Counted from the first letter of the stretch, positions 33,813 to 43,827 are shown. The stretch: 64,000 bases of DNA from Pochonia chlamydosporia 170 (GCF_001653235.2 NC_035790.1:2542001-2606000); one strand, 5' to 3'. A program made the numbers and translations. The notes: generated by a model not told the origin, from the letters alone.

Positions 33813-36281
33813 TCACATCTTGTTAGCCAGCACATCGTACACGCCCATTTCCCGCGCGGCATTCATTAAACCTTCTCTCCGCTGCTCATCCGCACCCTGC
33901 AACCAAAATTTTCTCTGCAAATACTTGTACAGAGCATCTCCCCGCCTATCCCCCTGTAGCTTGTCCATGTCACCATCTGCCCATGCCGACAACTCATTGT
34001 CCAATGTTCTCTTGGCGAAAATGAGACGCTTTCGCTGCGACGGGCTCTCCCACGATATCTTTGTCGTTCCGAGCAAAAGTTCCATGACTAGTGTCTCTGG
34101 GGGCAAGAACTTGAAAACCTGTTTCAACGCTGTCAGGGCCACAAGGAATCCCGCATCATCTTTGAGACGGCGAAAGGTGTGGAGAATTTTCCGCGCAAGC
34201 TGGCCATCTATGCCGTCTGGTTCAAACACGGCTCTAAAGCTGGCCGTTTCGCAAAAGAGTTGCCGCGTGGTTGTGATTTCTGCAGGCAGAGAGGATGGGG
34301 CAATGGTGTGCAGTCTGTTGACGGGCAGAGTCTTCCACAGGGCGCTAAAGGTATATGGATCGGGAGAGATGCCGCGTTCTGTGACGAGGGAACGGTACAG
34401 GTCGAGTGCGTCCTTGGGCTGACCGGCTTGGAGGTGAGATTCGAGCAGCTGGTTCATCATGAAGGCATCTGGACTGATTTCCGACTCGTGAAAGGCGTCC
34501 CACAGGGATTCCATGCGGGTATGCAGTTCTCGGAGACGGTAGTTTTCTGCCATGAGGGAAAAGGTTTCAAGTGTGGCTCGTGGCCAGGAGACTGTGGATT
34601 CTGGTTCTGCTGACGACCCGACAGCCCTCGACTTGACAAAGCGGATTCGGGACTCAATCATGTCCCAGGCCAATTTGTCTGCCCGTTCCAAATCCTCCGT
34701 ACCTCCTGATCTCTGCCACGCGCCAATGAGGCCATTGAGGTGAATGGGAGACGCGGCCACGCCCCTTTCGCGCATAAACTCTACGACGTTGAAGGCTCCG
34801 TGTAAATCACCGGCACCGATGAGTCGCTTTAGCCATTTGCCCAAGAAGAATTTGTTAGCCACCACTGAGGGCATGTATTTTTGCTTCTTGAGGTCAATCT
34901 CTCCGTCACTCATCATGTCGACAAATGCGTACAGGGCATTTTCTGTCTGGTTCGTGGCCAAAAAGTAAGAAATGACTTGGTCGTAGTCTGACAGCTTCAT
35001 GGTCTTGCCCAGCAAGTCTCGCATCTTTCGATATGTAGTCCACGCCCGCTCCTGGCTCTCTGTCGTCGCCTGTTCGGACAGCGTTCGAACCAGGGGCATC
35101 AAGATGCGTGGATCCATGTGTCGTTGCAGCAGTTTGTTGGCCGCTCGCTCGGCTTGATCAAGGTCGCCCACCCGACAAAATATGCGCACTCCAAGCTCCC
35201 AGTAGTCCTTAAAGGTTTCGGCCTTCTCGTCGCCAAGAGTACTGACGCAGCGTTTCCAGTTATCAATCGCCTTTGCCTCCCAGCCATCCACGAAGACGGC
35301 CTCAATTGTGACGAGCTGCTGGGAGGGGCTCAGTGTCACTCTGGCTTCGCTCATGTCTCTGGCCAGCAGGGAGACATGCGCCAGGCGGTGAATGTTGATG
35401 GATTCGTCTGCTGAAAGCACAGTCCACAGCAAATCCCAAACTTCGATGGGAACGTGACCCCAGCCTCTAGCCAAGGTGAGCCGCGCAGCGTGGTAGGCCT
35501 TGTACACTGCGGAAACGCTATTCTTGGTGAGCCCAGAGCTGCGACGAGACTCTCGAAAGGCTCGTGACAGCACCACGTTTAGCCTATTAATCTTCTTTCG
35601 CTGATTCGGCGTCCACTGTTTTTCGGGAATCTGAGGCAGTGCGATTCGGGGTTGCAGACCCTCATCTGAGAGCGGCAGATCTGCCAGGTCTCTTTGCAGC
35701 TCGTCCAACATCTCCCTCGGCAAGTTGGAGCCGGCATGTTCGATTTCGGCGTCGATTGACTTGGTATATGCTTCCATCCTTTCCATCATCTTTTCCAGAT
35801 CCTTCGCAGATCCCACATTCCCCACGTCGCCTCCGACTTCGCGTAGCACAGCCTGAAATGCATCTATTTCTTCCCTTGACCCCAAACTGGCTTGAATATC
35901 TCGAAGAGCTTCCTTTAATTCAGACCCGTCCAGTTTCCCAACGGAATGACTGAATGCCTCATTGTCTGGCAGCTCGTTTCGCCTGTGCTCGTCTTGTTCG
36001 AAGAATCGTACGGAGAAAACCCCATTGTCTTGGTCCCCTTTCGCATTTGCTTGCAAGTCTTTGATGCCCTGGAGGTATTGGTTCAATTCCGTCTTGTTGG
36101 GCCGCCTGGAAATCGAGCCAGTATTCCGAGAACGTTCATTTGTCCTCGATTTTGAGGTCGCCTGTGAGCTGTACGCAGCTATCCTTGGAGGCACCACCTT
36201 TTGCCGGATGGCAAGCAGGCATGTTCGACATATCGGGCCATTCCGGCTCGGCAAGTCGAATAGAAGTGGCCTGCAGGGCAT
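33813..36281 (-). CDS. Pentatricopeptide-repeat protein, probably mitochondrial
   Basis: Intronless, 822 residues. The N-terminus is rich in Arg/Lys/Ser and poor in acids for about 60 residues, as in a mitochondrial presequence (IRQKVVPPRIAAYSSQATSKSR). Helical repeats begin near residue 230. PPR-like pairs are visible, for example DLHGAFNVVEFMRERGVAASPIHLNGLI and PDAFMMNQLLESHLQAGQPKDALDLY followed by SPDPYTFSALWKTL. PPR proteins bind organellar RNA and support its stability or translation. The specific target is unknown; relatives include fungal CIA84- and CYA5-type proteins, and I cannot tell which. Divergent from RCL1 with 308 bases between starts. Confidence 0.82.
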   Translation of the reverse strand: MPCRPLLFDLPSRNGPICRTCLLAIRQKVVPPRIAAYSSQATSKSRTNERSRNTGSISRRPNKTELNQYLQGIKDLQANAKGDQDNGVFSVRFFEQDEHRRNELPDNEAFSHSVGKLDGSELKEALRDIQASLGSREEIDAFQAVLREVGGDVGNVGSAKDLEKMMERMEAYTKSIDAEIEHAGSNLPREMLDELQRDLADLPLSDEGLQPRIALPQIPEKQWTPNQRKKINRLNVVLSRAFRESRRSSGLTKNSVSAVYKAYHAARLTLARGWGHVPIEVWDLLWTVLSADESINIHRLAHVSLLARDMSEARVTLSPSQQLVTIEAVFVDGWEAKAIDNWKRCVSTLGDEKAETFKDYWELGVRIFCRVGDLDQAERAANKLLQRHMDPRILMPLVRTLSEQATTESQERAWTTYRKMRDLLGKTMKLSDYDQVISYFLATNQTENALYAFVDMMSDGEIDLKKQKYMPSVVANKFFLGKWLKRLIGAGDLHGAFNVVEFMRERGVAASPIHLNGLIGAWQRSGGTEDLERADKLAWDMIESRIRFVKSRAVGSSAEPESTVSWPRATLETFSLMAENYRLRELHTRMESLWDAFHESEISPDAFMMNQLLESHLQAGQPKDALDLYRSLVTERGISPDPYTFSALWKTLPVNRLHTIAPSSLPAEITTTRQLFCETASFRAVFEPDGIDGQLARKILHTFRRLKDDAGFLVALTALKQVFKFLPPETLVMELLLGTTKISWESPSQRKRLIFAKRTLDNELSAWADGDMDKLQGDRRGDALYKYLQRKFWLQGADEQRREGLMNAAREMGVYDVLANKM

Positions 36282-36589
36282 CCTTTGGAGGATCGAGTGC
36301 CCGGTGATAGGATACAGCTGGAGTTGTCGAGGCCCCTAGATTCAGATGCGAGTCAAAGCTTCAAGCAGTTGTACTGGCTGGAGATGCTATCGATAAGGCC
36401 AAAATCAGTGCCAGACACAGTCAAACGCGACCCACCGCCTGCCATCTAAGGTCCTACAGCGGGTACCCGCCATGGCAGAAAATTAATTTTTGACCACCAC
36501 CATCACCACATGCGACAACGTTGGAGAAAGTCTTGGTAAAGAGACAGACATTCCGCGTCGGAGAGGCAAAAGGACGAAAGAACCACACC
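36282..36589. promoter_or_regulatory. Divergent promoter between the PPR gene and RCL1
   Basis: 308 bases shared by two genes for RNA-related functions. No TATA box seen. Contains GATAAGG at about 36390. Confidence 0.5.
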
Positions 36590-37804
36590 ATGTCGAATTC
36601 ACCAGAATTCTTGCGGTTCACCGGCCACCGCTCATTCACCAAACGCCTTACCCTTTCCACTTTGACCGGTCGCCCAGTACACATATCCAAGATCCGAAGC
36701 ACATCGCCCACGAACCCAGGTCTTGCACCTCACGAGATTTCCTTCCTCCGACTCCTCGAAGCCATCACCAATGGCAGCTCTATGCAAATATCATACACCG
36801 GTACAACAATCACCTACCACCCTGGCTTAATCACTGGCGTGATAGCCGGCCAAGGCGCCACCGACGGCGATGTCATTGAGCACAAGATACCCGATACGTG
36901 CACCCGCGGCATCACATATTTCCTCCTCCCTCTATGCCTGTTGGCCCCCTTCTCAAAAGCACACATGAATGTGCGCTTCTCCGGATCCGGCGTCATTACA
37001 TCTGCCACCGACACTGGTGACGTCTCTGTCGACACCTTCCGAACAGCCATCCTGCCACTGTTTGCGCTCTTTGGCATCCCACCAGTGCGAATCGAACTGC
37101 GAGTGCTGCAACGGTCATGCGCAGGGCCAGGCGGCAAGGGAGGCGGCGGGTGTGTTGAGCTTCGCTTTGCAAGCCAAGTACGGCTACCCAAGACACTGCA
37201 CCTGAATCGCAGCCCGGGACGGATAAAGAGGATTCGCGGAGTGGCATACAGCACAGGTGTGTCCGCCTCGAATAACGGACGCATGATTCATTCCGCCCGA
37301 GAGATTCTCAACCCTCTAGTATCGGATATACATATTGCGGCCCAATACGATCAAGCGCCACTGGTGCCCATTGGCGACAAGACGGGGAGCAAACGACGGC
37401 TCGGAATTGGCTTCGGCTTGAGTCTTGTTGCTGAATCCAGCGCAGTGGGCGTCTTGTACTCGGCGGATGTGGTGGTTCCCTCATCTGGAGGCATGGTTCC
37501 AGAGGACATTGGCAAGAGATGTGCATACCAATTGTTGGAGACGATTGCGCAAGGCGGTTGCGTCAGCCAAATATCAGCGAGCGCTATGCTCATACTCATG
37601 GCAATGGGATCAGAAGATGTTGGCCGTTTACGAATAGGAAAGGAGGTCCTGGCAACGGAAGACACAGTCTCACTGGCCAGAGACTTGAAAACATTTGGAG
37701 CGAGCAGTTGGGGTCTGAGAGATGTGGATGATGACGAATCTGGTGATATCATTATTTCGGTCAAAGGTACAGGTGTTGGTAATGTGGGAAGAAAGATTGC
37801 CTGA
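36590..37804 (+). CDS. RCL1: rRNA-processing cyclase-like protein Rcl1
   Basis: Intronless, 404 residues. Rcl1 acts in the nucleolar small-subunit processome with Bms1 and is needed for 18S rRNA maturation. It has the RNA 3'-phosphate cyclase fold but lacks cyclase activity. Visible family features are FLRFTGHRSFTKRLTLSTLTGRP at the start, ISFLRLLEAITNGS, the central RGITYFLLPLCLLAPF, and the glycine-rich GPGGKGGGGCVEL. The segment IRGVAYSTGVSASNNGRM is in the position of the cyclase segment. The catalytic His of true cyclases near the C-terminus is not evident. The start at 36590 (MSNSPEFLRF) is preferred over an in-frame ATG at 36521 because family proteins begin a few residues before LRFTGH. 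Confidence 0.93.
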   Translation: MSNSPEFLRFTGHRSFTKRLTLSTLTGRPVHISKIRSTSPTNPGLAPHEISFLRLLEAITNGSSMQISYTGTTITYHPGLITGVIAGQGATDGDVIEHKIPDTCTRGITYFLLPLCLLAPFSKAHMNVRFSGSGVITSATDTGDVSVDTFRTAILPLFALFGIPPVRIELRVLQRSCAGPGGKGGGGCVELRFASQVRLPKTLHLNRSPGRIKRIRGVAYSTGVSASNNGRMIHSAREILNPLVSDIHIAAQYDQAPLVPIGDKTGSKRRLGIGFGLSLVAESSAVGVLYSADVVVPSSGGMVPEDIGKRCAYQLLETIAQGGCVSQISASAMLILMAMGSEDVGRLRIGKEVLATEDTVSLARDLKTFGASSWGLRDVDDDESGDIIISVKGTGVGNVGRKIA

Positions 37805-37906
37805 ACAATGTACAACGCAAAAAGTTCACTGAAATTTGGGAGTTAGCGGCGGGAATGCATCAAGGGGAAAAATACAATTGCTATATTTCAACATCAAGTT
37901 ACACGT

Positions 37907-38959
37907 CTATCTATTTGGTCGTATGGCAGCAGACTGAGCAATAACCGCCCTCCTCCTAGCCTGTAGCGTAGCCAAGGTCGCCCCGTAGCTTATTGAACGA
38001 AGCGAATGTGCCGCCGAGCGCTCCAAATCACCGGCAGCAGACAAGACTGATTGCACAATGTAATAATCGCCGACCACAGCATTACCAGAATTCATTATAT
38101 CCGCCAGTTGCGCCCTCGACGAGTCCTCGCTCGTGCTCTCCCGCAGCAATGTATCCGCTTCGCCGCTTTGCTCACTTGCCTCCCTCGTCTCGGTGGACGT
38201 ATTCAGCTCGCGCATCTCCGTGCCGCCAGCTTCGTCTATAGTGGCGGTTTGTGTCGCATTAGCAAGCGTCGGATCTGTGCCATGTATCGACACCCCCCGC
38301 TCCTCGGCGTCCAAATCTTGCATTCTCCGCGACGCAATCTCTAGTTCCTCAGCAATGTCCGGTAATATGGGCCGAAACGTCTTCAACGTGACGCGAAGTT
38401 GCTCTCGCTGTGTATGTACCGTCAACATGAGGCACTGAATAGCCAGAATGGCGAAATCGGCTAGCAAATAGTACAGTCTAGACGTTGGGGGCCGTTGTCC
38501 GACAAAATCAATTATAAGCCCGCCATGTTGGTAGCCACGGTGGAAGTCGGGTCCCTGTGGCAGAGAGGTGAAGAGATGAAGGAGGACGCAGATGAAGTTG
38601 GGGATGACAACTAGGAGGACGTGGACCCTACCGGCGGGCATGAGAAAGGGAAACGCTTCGTCTTTCGGGGTAAGGTACATGTATTGGCCGATGGCACGAA
38701 GCAGAAATCGAAACATGGAGCACCTAAAGAATCTAATGTTAGCACGTCACTGGTCTTTTGGCTATAGGAAGGCCATGGACTGACTCCATATAGTACAGGC
38801 CGCTCAGCTCGGCAAAGACTAGCAAGTCGAGCGTCTTGAGAAGATGCGTGACAAAGGACAGCTTCTTGACGAGCCCCGGGTTGCGATCCTTCTTGCTCTT
38901 TTTCCGACGACGGCGCCGCGAACGAGATCGTGAGCGGGATTGAGATCCGTCATTATTAT

Positions 38960-38996
<37 letters not shown>

Positions 38997-39143
38997 TTCC
39001 ACATCGGCTTCCGCATCCGCGACCCCTGGTTCCGTATCGGCATCAGCCGTCGTGGGTATCGGTATCGTTTCGTCGTCTACTTGTCGCGATGATGCATTGG
39101 CGTTGGTTGGGGCTGGCGAGCTTGGCGTAAAATCATGGTTCAT
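37907..39143 (-). CDS. DUF1746 membrane protein, possibly Dsc4-like
   Basis: Two exons (39143-38785, 38723-37907) give 391 residues; the 61-nt intron has a TGCTAAC branch point. The first 90 residues hold an Asp-Ala repeat, an SRSRSRSRRRRRKKSKK basic stretch and then LVKKLSFVTHLLKTLDLLVFAELSGLYYMECSMFRFLLRAI. That second block is the start of the DUF1746 region. Hydrophobic segments VHVLLVVIPNFICVLLHLF and LYYLLADFAILAIQCLML are probable membrane helices, and a Thr/Glu-rich tail follows. From memory, fission yeast Dsc4 of the Golgi Dsc E3 ligase belongs to this domain family; the link is tentative. The Asp-Ala block is encoded by a perfect hexanucleotide repeat. Confidence 0.75.
38961..38996 (+). 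repeat. (GTCTGC)6 coding microsatellite
   Basis: Six perfect hexamers. On the minus strand they encode the repeating Asp-Ala pair near residue 50-60 of the DUF1746 protein. Likely length-variable between strains. Confidence 0.95.
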
Positions 39144-39696
39144 AGTCGCCTCGTGTACGTCATCTGTAGAGACTGAGCAGGCTCTACATGGAGGCAGCTC
39201 AATTTCAAATGGAGCCGGTCATGAGGGCGCAAATGCAGGTTGGTGATTGAAAGTGTCCTGGCTGGCGAATCGTCTTCGTGTGCGCATAGAGCGCTTGAGG
39301 TCCGAGATGTCTGGAATTGCTGCCTGTGTTGAGTCGAGTTGCTGAAGACTGCAAGTGGATTGGGCAGTCCGGTACCAACAGACCAGACCAGACATGAGCT
39401 TACACCAAACGGCACTGGGCTTATTACAGGGTCCAGAGAGGTTGTGCAAGCACCAGAGTCGGAGGATCAATACTAAATCCGGCACTGTGGCAGTTGAGCA
39501 ACACGTGCTCAGTTTTGGCTACGGGGGCCAGGCACTAGTTGACGTCGACATCCATCCGTCGAATTAGTCCAGACATTGTTGCACAACACACCAGACAACT
39601 TATTCAGAAAAGAAGCAAGTTTACCCATCAGACATCAATTTGATTTAATTCCCTACATCAATATGGTGCCGTCTCATCCACCCCCCTCCAGCCTCC
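39144..39696. other. Promoter of the DUF1746 gene and 3' flank of a small secreted-protein gene
   Basis: Both flanking genes are on the minus strand. Contains the CCAGAC tandem at 39379-39393 and single copies near 39573 and 39591. No other feature. Confidence 0.5.
39379..39393 (-). promoter_or_regulatory. CAGACCAGACCAGAC element
   Basis: Three tandem CAGAC units at 5-base spacing, about 240 bases upstream of the DUF1746 gene ATG. Same core as the elements at 10845, 25753, 43639 and 49947. Strand is given relative to the downstream gene. Confidence 0.4.
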
Positions 39697-39945
39697 TCAA
39701 CAAGTCGCGCAGTCGTTGCATTGCAGGAACTTTTGGCCAATAGCCTGGCATGCCCGAATGAATCCTCCAACCTCGCTGTCATTGACGCAGCAGCCTCCAA
39801 ATCCACAGGAGTAGCTATATCTGTGCTTGGAACGGGCACAAGCTTCTTGGCTCTTGGAAGATCCGCCAGTGCAAGCGCACTTTGTGGCCTCCACCGTGGC
39901 GAACACCATGAAGGCGGCAGCGGCGACCTTTGTGAGAGAGACCAT
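39697..39945 (-). CDS. Small secreted cysteine-rich protein, 82 aa
   Basis: Single exon. Residues 1-20 form a clear signal peptide: Lys6, then a hydrophobic Ala/Val/Phe core ending VEA, a good signal-peptidase site. The mature 62 residues hold ten cysteines, at 23, 25, 36, 47, 52, 53, 66, 76, 79 and 82. The pattern C-x-C, C, C, CC, C, C, C, C implies five disulfides. A basic SKHRYSYS stretch sits between the third and fourth. I do not recognise the family; it has the size and composition of fungal effector-like or antimicrobial-type secreted proteins. The start at 39945 is chosen over the upstream in-frame ATG at 39975 because it puts the signal peptide at the N-terminus. A TATA box lies 138-145 bases upstream. 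No function can be assigned from sequence alone. Confidence 0.75.
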   Translation of the reverse strand: MVSLTKVAAAAFMVFATVEATKCACTGGSSKSQEACARSKHRYSYSCGFGGCCVNDSEVGGFIRACQAIGQKFLQCNDCATC

Positions 39946-41992
39946 GTTGATGTTGCTGTCAGTAACAGGACGCAAAGGTTCTCAGAGATTCGTACAAGTT
40001 ATCTTCAAGTGAAGCAGTGTGAATGTGAATGGCTCAAGATGGATGCCAGTATTCCTATTCACCCAAGGCCACGGAGCTGGCTTATTTATATTTTCTTGGC
40101 CTCGATTAGGAGCAGTCAAGAACGGCTCAAAAACCACGTGTGGAAGCAACCGTCACTGCTCCAACATTGTTGTTAGGTTACATCCAGTTGGTTCGTCAGG
40201 AAGCTTGGCAACAGTAGCATATGCTTGTGTGTATGCTAATTCGGACCTGGAGGACGTTCCATAACCCCCTGCCTTGGAGTAGTTCTTCGCCGGCTTATGT
40301 TTCGACGTTCTCACGGGCTTATGTTTTGAAGTGCGCGTTATGCAGGTCCCCTCGGACCGTCGATCTTGTTCCCTATTCGATGATGAAGCATAGGGAGATG
40401 CTTCATGCGTAATAGTGCCCATGTATTACCCGTGGCGGGTAAATGTGCATGGAGCAGACGTGCAAACTAGCTGTGATAGTCCAAAGGACACAGGCTCTAC
40501 GTCGCCAATTGCACTAAGCTTCGGTTGGAAGGAGTAGCGATGGAAATCACTACATCCTTTGCATCAGCAGCTTGATTTCAATGCTGGCGGGAACTAGAAC
40601 TCATTCGTCATTCATCCACCATTAGTGGCTATATTAAGACAAGGCACCTCTAAGTGGCACTATCTGCATTCGCTCTCTGGCGATTCTCATTTTCATTGAA
40701 CTTACATCGACTGCTGACAGGCGAAAATCAACACTTTTGCCACAAAGCTGTGCCGTTCTCTTGTACAACTCGGCTACCCTCGCGAACTGCATAAATAGTT
40801 CAGTCTAGCGGGAAGCTTTATACTTGATGCTTATTTAGTCAACCAACTTGCGTCTCAGAGCCAATACAACCTCAACGGCCAATTACACGTGCGGCGCGGA
40901 ATGGAAATGGGGGCTAGTTTCCGTCGTGCAGAGATCTAGACCTTGAGATGCTGAGATGGATCTCGGCAACACCCCAGCTGCTAACTTCCTCATGCCTGTT
41001 TGGGAACCCAATAATTAAACGAACTAAGGGAACCATGATTATGAGTTTGTTGGCAACTTGTTTCGGGTTACATTTAGACGGCGAATGTCAGCCTCTACGG
41101 TGATTTAGGGCCCACCAATAAATAGCAAGATTCCATGCCCATAATGCCGTGCCAAGGAAGACGGCAACCTACGGCATTGGGCTGGTTGAGAAGGGGCATA
41201 CCTTGGTCTGAATGATTTTCTTTGATGCTATTGCATTGTGTTGCCCAGCTCTGGGTTGGCAGACGAACAAAGATGGCCTCGGCCAGTCACGACGGGCCAA
41301 CATGGAATCTTTGACCACTCAAGTCTCTTATACGCAGTTCTGTTAGGACTGGGCTGTTGTTTACCTGGATATTATCGCCACCTTGCTTCAAGTGCGTGCC
41401 TTTCTATTTGCATAATGGAAGTCAATACGACAGGAATCGTCATCGACGTCGGCAAGATCACTTGCCTGTCTCCAGGGTACAGGAAGACCATGGCCCGGAA
41501 ATTTCAACTCTTCACATGTGGTTGGCTGTATATGGCGATTTGGTACAGCCATAGTGGATGATACTGACAAGCCGGGCCATTGACCTTTTTACCTTGAGCG
41601 GCTCAATCACACCCATATATTGCATTCTGGATGACAATTCGTCGTTCGCAGCCGAGTTGATGGAGAATGGGCTTCGGGTACCACGTTGGGTGATGTCTAC
41701 ATCTCATCACGCGACAGTTCTCTCACGCAAAACGACGAGACTACTTCAGCTCAATCTTATCCATTGAATAGACTACATGGCGGAACGTCCGCTGACGCAA
41801 GACATGATTGAAAATATACCATCCCCGGAAGGCAAATCTGGCACCCAGAGTTCTCACAACCACTGATTTGAACCGTTGCGCAGACTTTCGACGTCGGAAA
41901 CAACCTATGGATGATTAGAGCAAAATTCCATGGCGTGAAATCCTACCAACCTCGCCCAATCTCGCCGTATTACCCTCACAAAGATCCTCGAC
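39946..41992. other. 2 kb gene-poor interval
   Basis: Left end is the promoter of the cysteine-rich protein gene; right end is the 3' flank of a short secreted-peptide gene. A short imperfect direct repeat lies at about 40291-40340: CCGGCTTATGTTTCGA versus CGGGCTTATGTTTTGA, 24 bases apart. ORFs of up to 107 codons near 41240-41560 have no visible domain. Nothing else identified. Confidence 0.5.
40083..40090 (-). promoter_or_regulatory. TATA box of the cysteine-rich protein gene
   Basis: Minus-strand TATAAATA, 138-145 bases before the ATG at 39945. A perfect consensus TATA box is unusual in this window and fits a strongly regulated gene. Confidence 0.55.
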
Positions 41993-42163
41993 CTATTCCT
42001 CGCGCTGCTCCATAAAGTTCAAGCCAGGAATACTCGCGCCATCGCGTCGTCCAAACTCGTCTGCATCCCGACTGTCGATTCGTTGACCATGGTCAATGGG
42101 TGCAGGGCCATCAAAGGCCATGACGGCGACGGTCAGCGCAGCAATGATGATAGCAACCTTCAT
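41993..42163 (-). CDS. Short secreted peptide, 56 aa
   Basis: Single exon of 57 codons, easy to miss by length filters. Residues 1-16 form a strong signal peptide: MK followed by a Val/Ala/Ile/Leu core ending VMA. The mature part is about 40 residues, cysteine-free and highly charged. It carries an internal Arg-Arg (FGRRDGASIPG), which could be a Kex2-type processing site releasing a 16-residue C-terminal piece ending MEQREE. A minus-strand GATATAAGG lies about 131-139 bases upstream of the ATG. I do not recognise the peptide. The evidence for a gene is the signal peptide, ATG context and TATA spacing; a chance ORF remains possible. Confidence 0.5.
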   Translation of the reverse strand: MKVAIIIAALTVAVMAFDGPAPIDHGQRIDSRDADEFGRRDGASIPGLNFMEQREE

Positions 42164-42293
42164 GTTGGGCAATATGACAGGATTTCGTATATCGTGGGGT
42201 TTGTTGAGTTTGTAATATGTCAGGAGGAAAAGGGCAGCCAGCAGTGGGAGATGGGAGGGAAAATCATTCTAATTTGGGCCATGGGCTGGCTAT

Positions 42294-42302
42294 CCTTATA
42301 TC
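42294..42302 (-). promoter_or_regulatory. Putative TATA box of the 56-aa peptide gene
   Basis: Minus-strand GATATAAGG, 131-139 bases before the ATG, almost the same distance as in the neighbouring cysteine-rich gene. Confidence 0.4.
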
Positions 42303-43585
42303 CCTGGCGCCCACAACAAGCGAAGTTGTCGACTGAGACATGGGGCATTCCAGGGCGAGGGGCATCAGAGCAAATTCGGGATGTCTTAGTTGGCTATTTT
42401 CAGCACGGCGGTCCAAATTGATGAGGAGGCTTTGGAGGCTTTCGTACTTCTGGCTGCCCTGGGAATGTGATGGGTGGAGAGGAGGGTGGGCAGCCATTCA
42501 ATGTCACGTCAGCTAGACAGGGCGGCGAGGCGATGCGTCCCAGGAAGTTGCGGATGAGACATGGGGTGAAGTGCCGTGTGTTGTAAGAGATTGGGCTTTC
42601 GGATCACGGCGAGACGGACGTTGGGTGATTGTTGAACCGTCAAACCTTCAAAGCTGTCTGGTGGGTTCAATTAGATGGACATGGCGATACGGAGTTGTCA
42701 TGTTGAAGCTGTTGCTGCAATGTGCGATAAAGTCGCAGTGACACACACTATCAACTGCTTTAATTGTCAGCTAAGCTAACAATTTAATTCTCGGACCAAC
42801 AGAATGAAGCTATACCTGTACCGTTGTTGAGAAGAACAACAGACAACAACCCCCCATTAAGAAAACACCAGCATGAATGGACCAAGCCAGTGGGTCACCG
42901 TCAAGCAACTGCCGTTGCTCTCACCAAGGCAAGGCTCCTTTACTAATAAGTAGTTCCAAAGTCTGCCAGGGTCCATCCATCTTTCTATCCATTCAATGTT
43001 GCCATCTATCCTCTCTCACACGATCAAAGGCTCCTCAACCCCACAAAGTGCCCACTCCGGCGAACGGGTCTGCAAGTGCTCCATCCGACTCCATCGACAT
43101 TCGATCAACTCAAACCCGCCAAACGTCATGCCATGACGCCCATCAGCCCCGATCATCAGGCAACATGCATGCCAAAGCACAGTTCAACCATCCACCTCGA
43201 TCCGTGTCCCCAGATTACGTAGTCAAACATCAAGGTCAATCGCTGGCTGTGCTCGTACAGACCAAACCTTTAGCACTCTTTCTTCATTACACGCCCCATA
43301 GTGACAATGCAATCCTCAATCCATCACCACTCCAAGGAAGCCACTCCCAAACACTCCCAACTCCCTCATCCATTCTTCATCCAATGACGCTGACAAACAA
43401 AAACCCTTTCCTTTTCCCTCACAATCCAATCCATCGCAACACCCACTAGTGCCGATCGGAACACCACATCCCCAAAAGGAGGGGCTAAAAAGACAAAATA
43501 CAAATCACATTCGATGCTTTTCCTGCCGTGGCTTCACCATCAACACCACGTCATTGGACCAAAACCCACAATTCCCGTCGTCCCT

Positions 43586-43642
43586 CCCCAAAGCTCTCTA
43601 ATTCCTCAATCGCCATTCGCTCCTCATCCCCCAAAGCTCTCT
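43586..43642 (+). repeat. 14-bp perfect direct repeat CCCCAAAGCTCTCT
   Basis: Copies at 43586-43599 and 43629-43642, with 43 bases from start to start. The second copy runs directly into the GTCTGG tandem. Located 186-242 bases upstream of the 69-aa protein start. Confidence 0.8.
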
Positions 43643-43656
43643 GGTCTGGTCTGTCC
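43639..43656 (+). promoter_or_regulatory. CTCTGGTCTGGTCTGTCC element
   Basis: Three tandem TCTGG/TCTGT units, part of the recurring CCAGAC/GTCTGG family, about 170 bases upstream of the ATG at 43828. Confidence 0.4.
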
Positions 43657-43827
43657 ATGTCCTTCCCCCTCCCCTTCGAGTGACCTACCCTTTCTCTCGG
43701 AAGCTCCAAAGCTTTTCATCCCATTTAAAAAGGCGACACGACCCCTCATCCGACTCTGCCGTCTTGTCTCGTGCTCCCCCGTCCACCTAAATCATCGTCC
43801 ATTATCCAAAACCAAACAACTTTCATC

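Larger units (their letters stand above)
42164..43827. other. Promoter region between the secreted-peptide gene and the 69-aa protein gene
   Basis: A divergent 1.66 kb interval. The right half from about 42870 is C/T-rich on the plus strand and open in one frame for long stretches (Pro/Ser/His-rich), which looks compositional rather than coding. It holds a 14-bp direct repeat, a GTCTGG tandem and a TATA-like ATTTAAAAA at 43723-43731, about 100 bases before the ATG at 43828. Confidence 0.5.

Noticed and set aside
40281..40345. Short direct repeat considered as a CRISPR- or satellite-like array
   Set aside because: Only two imperfect copies of about 16 bases; no array.
41238..41561. 107-codon plus ORF in the gene-poor interval
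   Set aside because: Has some hydrophobic stretches but no signal peptide at its start and no recognisable family.
42877..43449. 190-codon Pro/Ser/His-rich plus ORF
   Set aside because: Lies in the C-rich promoter region, has no domain, and its codons look compositional (CAT/CCA/TCC repeats). It could be leader sequence.
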